From NCBI GenBank assembly GCA_031265015.1, contig JAISDG010000089.1, forward strand, positions 1 to 7,188: a stretch of DNA of 7,188 bases, in the 5' to 3' direction. The stretch's first letter is position 1, and every line of letters starts with the position of its first letter. The notes beneath the pieces are model-generated. The model was given only the letters and a program-made list of their open reading frames with translations, ran no database searches and had not been told where the DNA came from. Source of the stretch: Spirochaetaceae bacterium (GTDB taxonomy: Bacteria > Spirochaetota > Spirochaetia > Treponematales > Breznakiellaceae). Position numbers and translations under genes: made by a program. This document shows positions 1 to 6,270 of the stretch, piece after piece.

Positions 1-906
1 GGGAACAGCAAAGACCGGGAAGCCCGGGTGCTGGCGGAACTGATGGCCGCCCGAAAACCCGGGGAAGAACATAAACGGCCCAGCGTGGAAACCCTCCTGC
101 ACGATCTGCTGCCCTTTACTTATGTGGTCCACACCCATCCTTCCCTGGTAAACGGCCTTACCTGTTCCCGGAACGGGGAGCAGGCCGTTCGGGAGCTTTT
201 CGGCGCTCTGTGGATACCCGTGTCGGATCCGGGTTTTGTGCTGGCTTCCGCCGTCAAGGAAAAACTGGACGAAAAACGCCGGAACGGCGAAAAAGCACCG
301 GCTCTTATCTTTCTGCAAAACCACGGGATCTTTGTGGGAGCCGATACTCCCGGCAGGATAAAGACCTTGTATGAGGAAATTATGGCGGCCCTCAACGGGG
401 CGGTAAAACGGCGTCCTGATTTCGGCGGCCCGGTAAGCGAATACGGCGGATCCGCCGGAGCCGCCCGGACCCTGCGGAAACTTTCGGGGGGCTCCGCCGT
501 TTTTTCCCGGAACAATGAAATTGCCGCCCTGACGGCAAGCCGGGCCGCTTTTGCCCCGGTGTCTTCCGCTTTTACGCCGGATCATATCGTGTACGCCGGG
601 AGCGATCCCCTGTTTATCGAAGGGGGAGAGGACATAGAAGCGGCCTGGAAAAACCATACGGAACGGACCGGCCGGCAGCCCAAGCTTGCCGCCCTGGAGG
701 GAACGGGAATTTTCGGCATCGGCGGTACTGAAAAAAACGCCGCCCTGGCGCTGGAACTTTTTACCGACACCATGAAGGTAGCCGCCTATGCGGAAAGTTT
801 CGGCGGGCCGCAGTTTATGCCGGAGGAAAAAATAGCCTTTATCAATAACTGGGAAGCGGAACAGTACCGGGCCAAGCTTGTTACGGAGAGTCCGCCCGCA
901 AAGTAA
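1..906 (+). CDS. Class II aldolase, RhaD-like (rhamnulose-1-phosphate aldolase candidate), 5' end missing
   Basis: The frame is open from the first base to a TAA at 904-906, giving 301 residues, so the true start lies left of the window; the GTG at 28 is internal. The visible part carries class II aldolase hallmarks: a zinc-ligand motif His-Thr-His-Pro at residues 44-47 of the visible sequence and a third histidine in Asn-His-Gly at residues 107-109. A tail segment (about 225-295) resembles the linker that joins aldolase to short-chain dehydrogenase in bifunctional rhamnulose-1-phosphate aldolase/lactaldehyde dehydrogenase proteins. The protein stops exactly where that dehydrogenase domain would start, so this is a stand-alone aldolase version. 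The family cleaves a ketose-1-phosphate to dihydroxyacetone phosphate and an aldehyde in the cytoplasm. The rhaA gene immediately downstream supports rhamnulose-1-phosphate as substrate. That assignment is inference; the class II fold is confident. Confidence 0.85.
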   Translation, partial: GNSKDREARVLAELMAARKPGEEHKRPSVETLLHDLLPFTYVVHTHPSLVNGLTCSRNGEQAVRELFGALWIPVSDPGFVLASAVKEKLDEKRRNGEKAPALIFLQNHGIFVGADTPGRIKTLYEEIMAALNGAVKRRPDFGGPVSEYGGSAGAARTLRKLSGGSAVFSRNNEIAALTASRAAFAPVSSAFTPDHIVYAGSDPLFIEGGEDIEAAWKNHTERTGRQPKLAALEGTGIFGIGGTEKNAALALELFTDTMKVAAYAESFGGPQFMPEEKIAFINNWEAEQYRAKLVTESPPAK

Positions 907-981
907 CGGTTTTGCGGATAGATCCGTTCCCGGAGCGTGAAGCCGCCTTGGGGCGGAAGAATTATTAATCAGGAGGGAATC
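907..981 (+). other. Aldolase-rhaA intergenic spacer with two small inverted repeats
   Basis: The 75-bp gap is the largest inside the operon. It contains CGGAT(AG)ATCCG at 915-926, flanked by AACGG at 905-909 that could alternatively pair with CCGTT at 924-928. It also contains a GC-rich hairpin, CCGCC(TTGG)GGCGG, at 943-956. No T-run follows the second hairpin, so it does not look like an intrinsic terminator. Such structures could stabilise or punctuate the transcript ahead of rhaA, but this is inference from short repeats. Confidence 0.35.
971..978 (+). promoter_or_regulatory. Strong ribosome binding site of rhaA
   Basis: AGGAGGGA lies 3 bases upstream of the ATG at 982 (core AGGAGG about 5 bases upstream). 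It decides the start of rhaA in favour of 982 rather than the upstream in-frame GTG at 937, which has no comparable site, lies in the GC-rich hairpin and would add 15 residues absent from known RhaA. Confidence 0.85.
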
Positions 982-2259
982 ATGAAAACGGTAATCAACA
1001 GCGACAGGATCGAAACGGCCTACGGCTTTGCCAAAGAAGCCTACGCCGCCCTGGGAGTTTCCGCCGATCAGGCGATACAGGATGTTCTTGCCATACCGGT
1101 CTCTATCCACTGCTGGCAGGGGGACGACGTGGTGGGCTTTGAAGGGGCCGACACTCTTTCCGGCGGCGGGATCCTTACCACCGGGAACTATCCCGGCAGA
1201 GCCCGGAACGGCGGCGAACTCCGCTCCGACGCGGAGTTTGCCTTTTCCCTGATTCCGGGGAAAAAACGGTTCAGCCTTCATTCGTTCTACGCCGAAACAG
1301 GGGGAAAAACGGTGGGCCGGGACAAGATAGACCCCGAACATTTTTCCGCGTGGATGGAGTGGTCAAAAAAGAAGGAAATCCATCTGGACTTTAATCCTTC
1401 CCTTTTTGCCCATCCCATGGCAAATTCGGGCTATACCATTGCCAGCGCCGATCCGAAGATTCGGAAATTCTGGATAGATCATGTCAAGGCCTGCCGGAAA
1501 ATCGCCAGCGCCTTTGGGGAAAACCAGGGAACTCCCGCGGTGGACAATATCTGGCTGGCCGACGGTTCCAAGGATTATCCCGCCGACAGGCTTGGCCCCC
1601 GGGAACGGCTTCGGGACGGGCTGGACGAAATCCTTGACGTAAAGTACCCGGCAAACACGATCACCGACACGGTGGAATCCAAGCTTTTCGGCATAGGAAG
1701 TGAGGCCTATGTGGTGGGGTCCCACGAATTTTATATGGGGTATACCGCAAAAAAACAGATTAAGCTTTGCCTGGATACGGGTCACTTCCATCCCACCGAA
1801 ACCATTGCCGACAAGATAAGCGCCATGCTCCTTTTTGTGCCGGGGCTTTTAATTCATTTTAGCCGGGGCCTCCGCTGGGATTCGGATCACGTGGCGACCT
1901 TTTCCGATGAAATGCGCTTTGCCTGCCAGGAAATCAAGCGGTCCGGGGCTATCGATAAAATTGACATTGCCCTGGATTACTTTGACGCGTCCATCAACCG
2001 CATCGCCGCCTGGACCATCGGCGCCCGGAATCTCCGCAAAGCGCTGCTTGAAGCGTACCTGGAACCCACCAAACTGCTGGTGGAAGCGGAAAAGAACGGG
2101 AAAAACCACGAACGCCTTGCCCTGCTCGAAGAATGTAAAACCCTGCCCTTCTCCGCGGTCTGGGACAAGCTGTGTCTGGAAGCGGGAACGCCGGTAAGTA
2201 CCGCCTGGATAGAAACGGTCAACGACTATGAACAAACGGTGCTGGCTCAACGGAACTAA
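982..2259 (+). CDS. rhaA: L-rhamnose isomerase
   Basis: This 425-residue protein aligns from memory along its whole length with E. coli RhaA (419 residues). It interconverts L-rhamnose and L-rhamnulose in the cytoplasm, the first step of rhamnose breakdown. Diagnostic stretches include HCWQGDDV near the N-terminus, GNYPG, NPS, VESKLFGIG, GHFHPTE, RWDSDHV and FDASINRIAAW. All metal and catalytic ligands known for the E. coli enzyme are present with a constant offset of two: Glu232, Asp265, His268, His292, Asp300, Asp302 and Asp332. The barrel active site is therefore complete. The ATG at 982 is chosen because of the strong Shine-Dalgarno sequence just before it. It lies between the aldolase and the dehydrogenase genes in one transcription direction, with only 15 bp to the next gene. 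The identification is very secure. Confidence 0.98.
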   Translation: MKTVINSDRIETAYGFAKEAYAALGVSADQAIQDVLAIPVSIHCWQGDDVVGFEGADTLSGGGILTTGNYPGRARNGGELRSDAEFAFSLIPGKKRFSLHSFYAETGGKTVGRDKIDPEHFSAWMEWSKKKEIHLDFNPSLFAHPMANSGYTIASADPKIRKFWIDHVKACRKIASAFGENQGTPAVDNIWLADGSKDYPADRLGPRERLRDGLDEILDVKYPANTITDTVESKLFGIGSEAYVVGSHEFYMGYTAKKQIKLCLDTGHFHPTETIADKISAMLLFVPGLLIHFSRGLRWDSDHVATFSDEMRFACQEIKRSGAIDKIDIALDYFDASINRIAAWTIGARNLRKALLEAYLEPTKLLVEAEKNGKNHERLALLEECKTLPFSAVWDKLCLEAGTPVSTAWIETVNDYEQTVLAQRN

Positions 2260-2263
2260 ACAC

Positions 2264-2268
2264 AGGAG
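2264..2268 (+). promoter_or_regulatory. Ribosome binding site of the dehydrogenase gene
   Basis: AGGAG sits 6 bases before the ATG at 2275, inside the 15-bp gap after the rhaA stop. It supports translation from 2275 and co-transcription with rhaA. Confidence 0.75.
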
Positions 2269-2274
2269 TTTACC

Positions 2275-3564
2275 ATGAAAACAACGGCTGTCCGCATCTA
2301 CGGCGTCAACGATCTACGGCTGGAGGAATTCGACTTGCCGGAACTAAAGGATGATGAAATACTGGCCCGGATTGTGTCGGACTCAATTTGTATGTCCAGC
2401 CATAAACTGGCCCTTCAGGGGGCAAACCATAAAAGGGTCCGCTATGACCTGGCCGTCCGGCCCTGCATCATAGGCCATGAATTCTGCGGAGTCCTGGAAA
2501 AAGTAGGCGCCCGGTGGAAAAACCGGTTTAGGGAGGGGGATAAATTCGCCATCCAGCCGGCGCTGAACTATCCCGATGCCGGCGGCACAGCCACCCTGTG
2601 GGCGCCGGGATATTCTTACCAGTATATCGGCGGGGACGCCACCTATATTGTCATTCCCCGGGAAGTTATGGAGATGGGCTGCCTTCTGTCCTACGGGGCG
2701 GATAATTTTTTTATGGGTTCCCTTTCGGAGCCCGTGTCCTGCATTGTGGGGGCCTTCCACGCCCAGTATCACACCCGGGGCGGCTCCTATGTCTATGACA
2801 TGGGCATCGCGGAAGGGGGTTCCCTGGCGCTGCTGGCTTCGGTGGGACCCATGGGACTGGGGGCTATCGACTATGCCATCCACGCTCCCCGGAAGGCGCA
2901 GCGGGTTGTCGTTACCGACATCGACGACGCCCGGCTTAAACGGGCGGCGGAACTCCTTACCGTGGAGGAAGCAAAAAAGAACGGGGTGGAACTTATCTAT
3001 GTAAATACCAGAGACCTTGCCGATCCGGTTTCCCGTTTAAGGGATCTGAACGGCGGAAAACTCTTTGACGATGTCTTTGTCTTTGCCCCCGTTAAATCCG
3101 TGGTAGAAATGGGGGACGCCCTTCTGGGCCGCGACGGCTGTCTTAACTTTTTTGCCGGCCCCACGGATACGGCCTTTTCCGCGGCCTTTAATTTTTACAA
3201 TGTCCACTATGAAAGCCACCATATCGTGGGAACCAGCGGGGGTAATACCGATGACATGAAAGAATCCCTGGCCATGATGGCCGGGGAAGAACTGAACCCG
3301 GTGTTCATGATCACCCATGTGGGGGGGCTGGACGCGGCGGCGGAAACGACCATCAACCTGGACAAGATCCCCGGGGGCAAGAAGCTCATCTACACCCATA
3401 AAAAATTCCCCCTTACCGCGATTGAGGATTTTGCGGAAAAGGCCGCGGCCGGCGGTGGCCCGGGGCCGCTTTACGGCGCGCTGGCGGAAATCTGCGGCCG
3501 CCACCGGGGGCTCTGGAGCAGGGAAGCGGAAGAGTACTTTTTGGCGAATGTCCCCGGCATATAG
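2275..3564 (+). CDS. Zinc-binding medium-chain dehydrogenase, SorE-like (L-sorbose-1-phosphate reductase family)
   Basis: This 429-residue protein has the medium-chain dehydrogenase/reductase layout: an N-terminal GroES-like catalytic domain (about 1-175), then a Rossmann NAD(P)-binding domain with Gly191-Pro-Met-Gly-Leu-Gly196. Likely catalytic zinc ligands are Cys39 and His68-Glu69 in Gly-His-Glu-Phe. The four-cysteine loop that binds structural zinc in classical alcohol dehydrogenases is absent. The long N-terminal domain with IGHEF, QPALNY and YIGGDATY, and the motif GPMGLGAIDYAI, are typical of proteins annotated as L-sorbose-1-phosphate reductase, which interconverts a ketose phosphate and a hexitol phosphate. 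Because it is the third gene of a rhamnose operon, it may instead act on L-lactaldehyde or a rhamnulose-related phosphate; the sequence cannot settle this. The family is secure and the substrate is not. Confidence 0.85.
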   Translation: MKTTAVRIYGVNDLRLEEFDLPELKDDEILARIVSDSICMSSHKLALQGANHKRVRYDLAVRPCIIGHEFCGVLEKVGARWKNRFREGDKFAIQPALNYPDAGGTATLWAPGYSYQYIGGDATYIVIPREVMEMGCLLSYGADNFFMGSLSEPVSCIVGAFHAQYHTRGGSYVYDMGIAEGGSLALLASVGPMGLGAIDYAIHAPRKAQRVVVTDIDDARLKRAAELLTVEEAKKNGVELIYVNTRDLADPVSRLRDLNGGKLFDDVFVFAPVKSVVEMGDALLGRDGCLNFFAGPTDTAFSAAFNFYNVHYESHHIVGTSGGNTDDMKESLAMMAGEELNPVFMITHVGGLDAAAETTINLDKIPGGKKLIYTHKKFPLTAIEDFAEKAAAGGGPGPLYGALAEICGRHRGLWSREAEEYFLANVPGI

Positions 3565-3594
3565 GCGGATTGCCATGGGCCGTCATCGTCCGCC
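3564..3594. terminator. Possible hairpin between convergent genes
   Basis: GGCGGA at 3564-3569 pairs with TCCGCC at 3589-3594, spanning the 18-bp gap between the end of the dehydrogenase gene and the end of the minus-strand membrane-protein gene. A small inner GCC(ATG)GGC stem lies at 3572-3580. The loop is long and no U-tract follows on either strand, so a true intrinsic terminator is doubtful. The position between converging genes is the main argument. Confidence 0.25.
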
Positions 3595-4299
3595 GGGAAT
3601 GACGGGGAACCGGGGAGCGGCCCAGGCGCGGTAGAGGAGGGAAATGCCGTAACCCGCGAATACGGCGATAAAACGGTCCACAATATTGATGGGTATGCGG
3701 GAAAGTATCGCCGAGGCCAGATACGGCACGTTGTTCCTGAAGAGGCTGAGTTTGAAGATGTCTTCCGGGTAGGTTCCTCCGGGAGAGGCGGGCAGTGTGT
3801 GCAGCACAAAATCAACCAGGCCGCCGGTAATACTGACAACGACACAATCCAGGGCCGCCAGTACCATGAGCTGGGCGGCTATTCCGATAAACGAAAACAG
3901 GAAAGATTCTCCTAACGGAACGAAGCGCCGGGGCCTCTTGGGGAGGCCGCCCGTATCCCGCCCGGGCGCCGGGACTATTCCGGAACGGAAAATTGAGACT
4001 AACAGTATTTCCGAAACAGTACAAAGGATAAAGGCGTTTACGGCCCAGAAGGTATCCGCGCCGGTATTCAGGATGATGTTACGCAGAATGTTGTAGCCGG
4101 GGTAGAGCAGCGCTCCGGTTAAAAGGCCGGGAAGCAAACCGAAACTGAAGGTAACGGCAACGGTAAAAACCGTATCCAGATATAACGAAAGCCCCAATAC
4201 GCCGCTCACCAAAGCGCCGCAGGCCGCGTTGCCGAAAGCCGATAAGACGCAGAGGACAAGCACCTTCCAATGAACCGCCCGCGATTTACCGTTTCCCAT
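3583..4299 (-). CDS. Polytopic membrane protein resembling an ECF-transporter S component
   Basis: This 238-residue, strongly hydrophobic protein has about five or six membrane segments, near residues 12-34, 42-68, 84-106, 128-156 and 205-226, with a weaker one around 184-200. A basic, proline-rich loop lies at about 108-127. The N-terminal block (FGNAACGAL, then LYLDTVFTVAV, then a Gly-Leu-Leu-Pro-Gly turn) is like the small-molecule-binding integral membrane domains of the ECF S-component superfamily, some of which are fused to signalling proteins. The C-terminal RIPINIVDRF segment fits the same group. No ATPase or EcfT subunit is nearby, so it may borrow a shared energising module or act as a sensor. 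It starts at ATG 4297-4299 with only a weak ribosome binding site. It diverges from the sensor-kinase operon, which suggests joint function or control. The membrane nature is certain; the family is moderately supported and the ligand unknown. Confidence 0.7.
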   Translation of the reverse strand: MGNGKSRAVHWKVLVLCVLSAFGNAACGALVSGVLGLSLYLDTVFTVAVTFSFGLLPGLLTGALLYPGYNILRNIILNTGADTFWAVNAFILCTVSEILLVSIFRSGIVPAPGRDTGGLPKRPRRFVPLGESFLFSFIGIAAQLMVLAALDCVVVSITGGLVDFVLHTLPASPGGTYPEDIFKLSLFRNNVPYLASAILSRIPINIVDRFIAVFAGYGISLLYRAWAAPRFPVIPGGR

Positions 4300-4313
4300 T
4301 ATTGTATTACAAT
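4285..4313 (+). promoter_or_regulatory. Candidate sigma-70 promoter for the two-component operon
   Basis: TTTACC at 4285-4290 (-35, four of six consensus matches) is followed after exactly 17 bp by TACAAT at 4308-4313 (-10, five of six). A start near 4320 would give a leader of about 35 bases carrying the Shine-Dalgarno sequence at 4336-4344. The -35 box lies inside the first codons of the divergent membrane-protein gene. Confidence 0.45.
4301..4313. promoter_or_regulatory. Perfect 13-bp palindrome in the divergent control region
   Basis: ATTGTA-T-TACAAT reads the same on both strands around its central base. Its right arm is the candidate -10 box of the kinase operon and its left edge lies 2 bp from the start codon of the divergent gene. 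It could be an operator at which a bound regulator blocks both genes. It could also be a chance outcome of an AT-rich promoter. Confidence 0.4.
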
Positions 4314-4335
4314 GATTCCGTTCCGGCCTGTTGTC

Positions 4336-4344
4336 AAGGGAGGT
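4336..4344 (+). promoter_or_regulatory. Ribosome binding site that sets the kinase start
   Basis: AAGGGAGGT is a strong Shine-Dalgarno sequence. It lies downstream of the TTG at 4331, so that codon cannot use it. The next in-frame start codon is TTG at 4355, 10-11 bases away, slightly longer than ideal spacing. Confidence 0.6.
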
Positions 4345-4354
4345 ACGATTCTAT

Positions 4355-5566
4355 TTGCGTAGTACGAAATTGGCCCCTGTTTTGGCCTTGCTCTTGCTGG
4401 CCGGCGGATGCGGGAGAAGGACCGTGTACCCGTCGGTTTCCTCCCTTTCCCGGCAGTGGCTGGAAATAAAAATAACCCTGGCCCGCGCAAGGCCCGGCCC
4501 GGAGGGGGCCGATCCGGCGGGGCAGCTTGACGAATTTAACGCCGCCCTGGAGCTTTTTTTCGCCTCCCCCGCGGGCAGTCTCTACAGGGTTCACCGGCCC
4601 GAGGTTGGGGCGCCTGCCGCGCGTATAGCCAAAAGCGCCGGGGCGCTTAAAGAAGCGCTCGGGGACGAGGCGGCGGTTTCTGCCCTGGCGCTGGAAATAG
4701 ACGCCGCCCTTGTCCAGGTGCAGAACATTGATACCGGCCTCTCGGATCTTATCCAGCTGCGGTATTTTCAACTTTTTTTCTTCTTTTCTCTGCTGATTAT
4801 CATGACCATTCTGGCCCTCTGGCTCCTCAACCGCCATCTGGAAAAAGCGGTGGGCCGGGAACGGCAAAGCCGTATCTTTTCCCGGGAAGCAGTTCTTGCC
4901 CAGGAACAGGAACGTTCCCGCCTGGCGGGGGAACTCCACGACACGGTGGCCCAGGACCTCTGGCGGCTGACCTTTCAGACGGACAGCATCAACAGAGCCC
5001 AGGGGGCCGAGGAGCGGCGTCTCCTCTGCGGGGAAGTGGCCGGAGGGCTGCGGGAACTTATAAAGCGCGTCAGGACGATCTGCGACACCCTGATTCCGCC
5101 GAATTTCCGGCGGCGGGGACTGCCCGACGCGCTACGCGGTTTGTGTTATGATTTCGGACAGCGTACCGGCATTGCCTGCGCCGTTACCGTACAGGAGAAT
5201 CTGCGCCTCGATCCCCTTGGCGTGGACAGGCAATTGCAGTGTTTCCGCGTTGTGCAGGAAAGCCTGGCAAATATTGAAAAACACTCCGGGGCCCGGGAAG
5301 CGGCAGTGCTGGTCAGCAGCGGAGAATCATACGGCGGGGTTTCGGGACCGCCGGTTTTGCGTATATGCGTTTCCGACGACGGCAGGGGTTTTGCCGCGCC
5401 GGACGGCGATTCACGGCTCGCGCTCAGGGCAAAAGGACATCTGGGCCTGTGGAGCATGTATGAACGGACCGCCTTCCTCCACGGGACCCTGCTTATTGAC
5501 AGCGAAGCCGGTGAAGGTACGACCGTAACCCTTGAGATACCGCTTGTTGAGGAGAGTGAATCATGA
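4355..5566 (+). CDS. NarL-family sensor histidine kinase with lipoprotein-like signal sequence
   Basis: From TTG 4355 the protein has 403 residues; starting at TTG 4331 would add eight. A basic N-region and hydrophobic stretch end in Leu-Ala-Gly-Gly-Cys, placing a potential lipidated cysteine at 19. An apparently helical extracytoplasmic domain follows at about 20-136, then one membrane helix at about 138-158. The cytoplasmic part begins with a coiled linker and a HisKA_3 dimerisation domain with phospho-acceptor His195 in Gly-Glu-Leu-His-Asp. The ATPase domain has Glu302 and Asn306 (N box), Asp342-Gly-Arg-Gly345 (G1), and a Gly-Leu-Trp-Ser-Met-Tyr-Glu-Arg G2 segment. All catalytic elements are intact, so it should autophosphorylate and signal to the overlapping response regulator. 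The extracytoplasmic domain matches no ligand-binding fold I recognise, so the stimulus is unknown. The unusual point is the combination of a lipobox with an internal membrane helix. Confidence 0.93.
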   Translation: MRSTKLAPVLALLLLAGGCGRRTVYPSVSSLSRQWLEIKITLARARPGPEGADPAGQLDEFNAALELFFASPAGSLYRVHRPEVGAPAARIAKSAGALKEALGDEAAVSALALEIDAALVQVQNIDTGLSDLIQLRYFQLFFFFSLLIIMTILALWLLNRHLEKAVGRERQSRIFSREAVLAQEQERSRLAGELHDTVAQDLWRLTFQTDSINRAQGAEERRLLCGEVAGGLRELIKRVRTICDTLIPPNFRRRGLPDALRGLCYDFGQRTGIACAVTVQENLRLDPLGVDRQLQCFRVVQESLANIEKHSGAREAAVLVSSGESYGGVSGPPVLRICVSDDGRGFAAPDGDSRLALRAKGHLGLWSMYERTAFLHGTLLIDSEAGEGTTVTLEIPLVEESES

Positions 5567-6165
5567 CCCGGGTTGTGCTGATAGACGATCATCCCCTGGC
5601 AATTAACGGCATAGGCGCGTGGCTCAGCGCCACCGGGCGTTTCAGCATTGCCGGGACCGCGGGAAGCGTTGCGGAGGCCCGGGATCTGCTAGAAAGCTTT
5701 GAAAGCCTGCCGCCGCTTTTCATCCTTGATATTGCCCTGGGAACGGAAAACGGCCTTGAAATAATCCCGGTTCTGAAAGAAACAGCCAAAAAACGGAAAG
5801 CCCTTCCGGGCATTGTGGTGTGTTCCATGTACGATGACATCTTCGTGATTCAGAGCGCCTTTGACGCCGGGGCGGACGCGTTTATTTCAAAATCCGCGGA
5901 TATAACGGAAATTATCACCGCCATTGACACGGTAGCGGCGGGGGAAAAATATCTTAACGGCAAATACAAAATGTTGATACAGCAGGGGGCCGCATCGGGA
6001 CTTACCGCCCGGGAACGCGAAATCACGGCCCTGGCCAAACAGTCCCTGAGTAATGATCAGATTGCCAAAAAAATGAATATCAGCGTGCGGACCGTACAAA
6101 ATCATCTGGCCCATATTTATGTAAAAACCAATACCCATTCCCGGACCGAACTGGCGCAATTGTAG
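5563..6165 (+). CDS. LuxR/NarL-type response regulator
   Basis: This 200-residue two-domain transcription factor has a receiver domain at 1-120 with acidic pocket Asp8-Asp9, phospho-acceptor Asp56, switch residue Ser88 and conserved Lys110. A short linker leads to a LuxR-type helix-turn-helix at about 147-200, beginning LTAREREI with the recognition helix around ISVRTVQNHL. The start ATG overlaps the kinase stop codon (ATGA), with a GAGGAG ribosome binding site just upstream inside the kinase gene. The two are therefore translationally coupled and are almost certainly cognate partners. The linker and C-terminus are short for the family, but nothing essential is missing. Likely targets are nearby: its own divergent region, the lipoprotein gene downstream, or the rhamnose operon. 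None of these can be shown from sequence alone. Confidence 0.95.
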   Translation: MTRVVLIDDHPLAINGIGAWLSATGRFSIAGTAGSVAEARDLLESFESLPPLFILDIALGTENGLEIIPVLKETAKKRKALPGIVVCSMYDDIFVIQSAFDAGADAFISKSADITEIITAIDTVAAGEKYLNGKYKMLIQQGAASGLTAREREITALAKQSLSNDQIAKKMNISVRTVQNHLAHIYVKTNTHSRTELAQL

Positions 6166-6270
6166 CAAAACGCCCCAATTTTCATCAAAAATCGTGCGTA
6201 AATTGCTCATAGACAAAACGAAAAAGTCCCTTCACTTTTATGCTAAGAAAGAATAAAAAAGGAGAATTCT
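6166..6270 (+). other. AT-rich intergenic region before the lipoprotein gene
   Basis: This 105-bp gap separates the response regulator from the lipoprotein gene. It is clearly richer in A and T than the upstream DNA. A weak hairpin, AAAAGT(CCCTTC)ACTTTT, lies at 6222-6239. TATGCT at 6239-6244 is a poor -10 candidate, and the TAGACA at 6210-6215 lies 23 bp from it, too far for a standard promoter. AAAAGGAG at 6257-6264 is a good ribosome binding site 6 bases from the next ATG. No convincing terminator follows the response regulator, so read-through into the lipoprotein gene is possible. Confidence 0.4.

Noticed and set aside
937..981. Upstream in-frame GTG start for rhaA
   Set aside because: It lacks a ribosome binding site, lies in a GC-rich hairpin and adds 15 residues with no counterpart in RhaA; the ATG at 982 has a strong site.
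3037..3576. Long minus-strand open frame opposite the dehydrogenase gene
   Set aside because: It lies entirely antisense to a well-supported enzyme, has no recognisable domain and is typical of shadow frames in GC-rich DNA.
4332..4337. Perfect TTGACA on the minus strand as -35 box for the membrane-protein gene
   Set aside because: The only good -10 on that strand (TACAAT, 4301-4306) is 25 bp away and would start transcription inside the gene; the 17-bp position has only a three-of-six match. It also overlaps the kinase ribosome binding site.
4331..4354. TTG at 4331 as kinase start
   Set aside because: The strong Shine-Dalgarno sequence lies downstream of it, and the extra eight residues precede an already complete signal sequence.
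4772..4795. T-rich run as a terminator or slippage site
   Set aside because: It encodes the Phe-rich membrane helix of the kinase, and no GC-rich hairpin precedes it.
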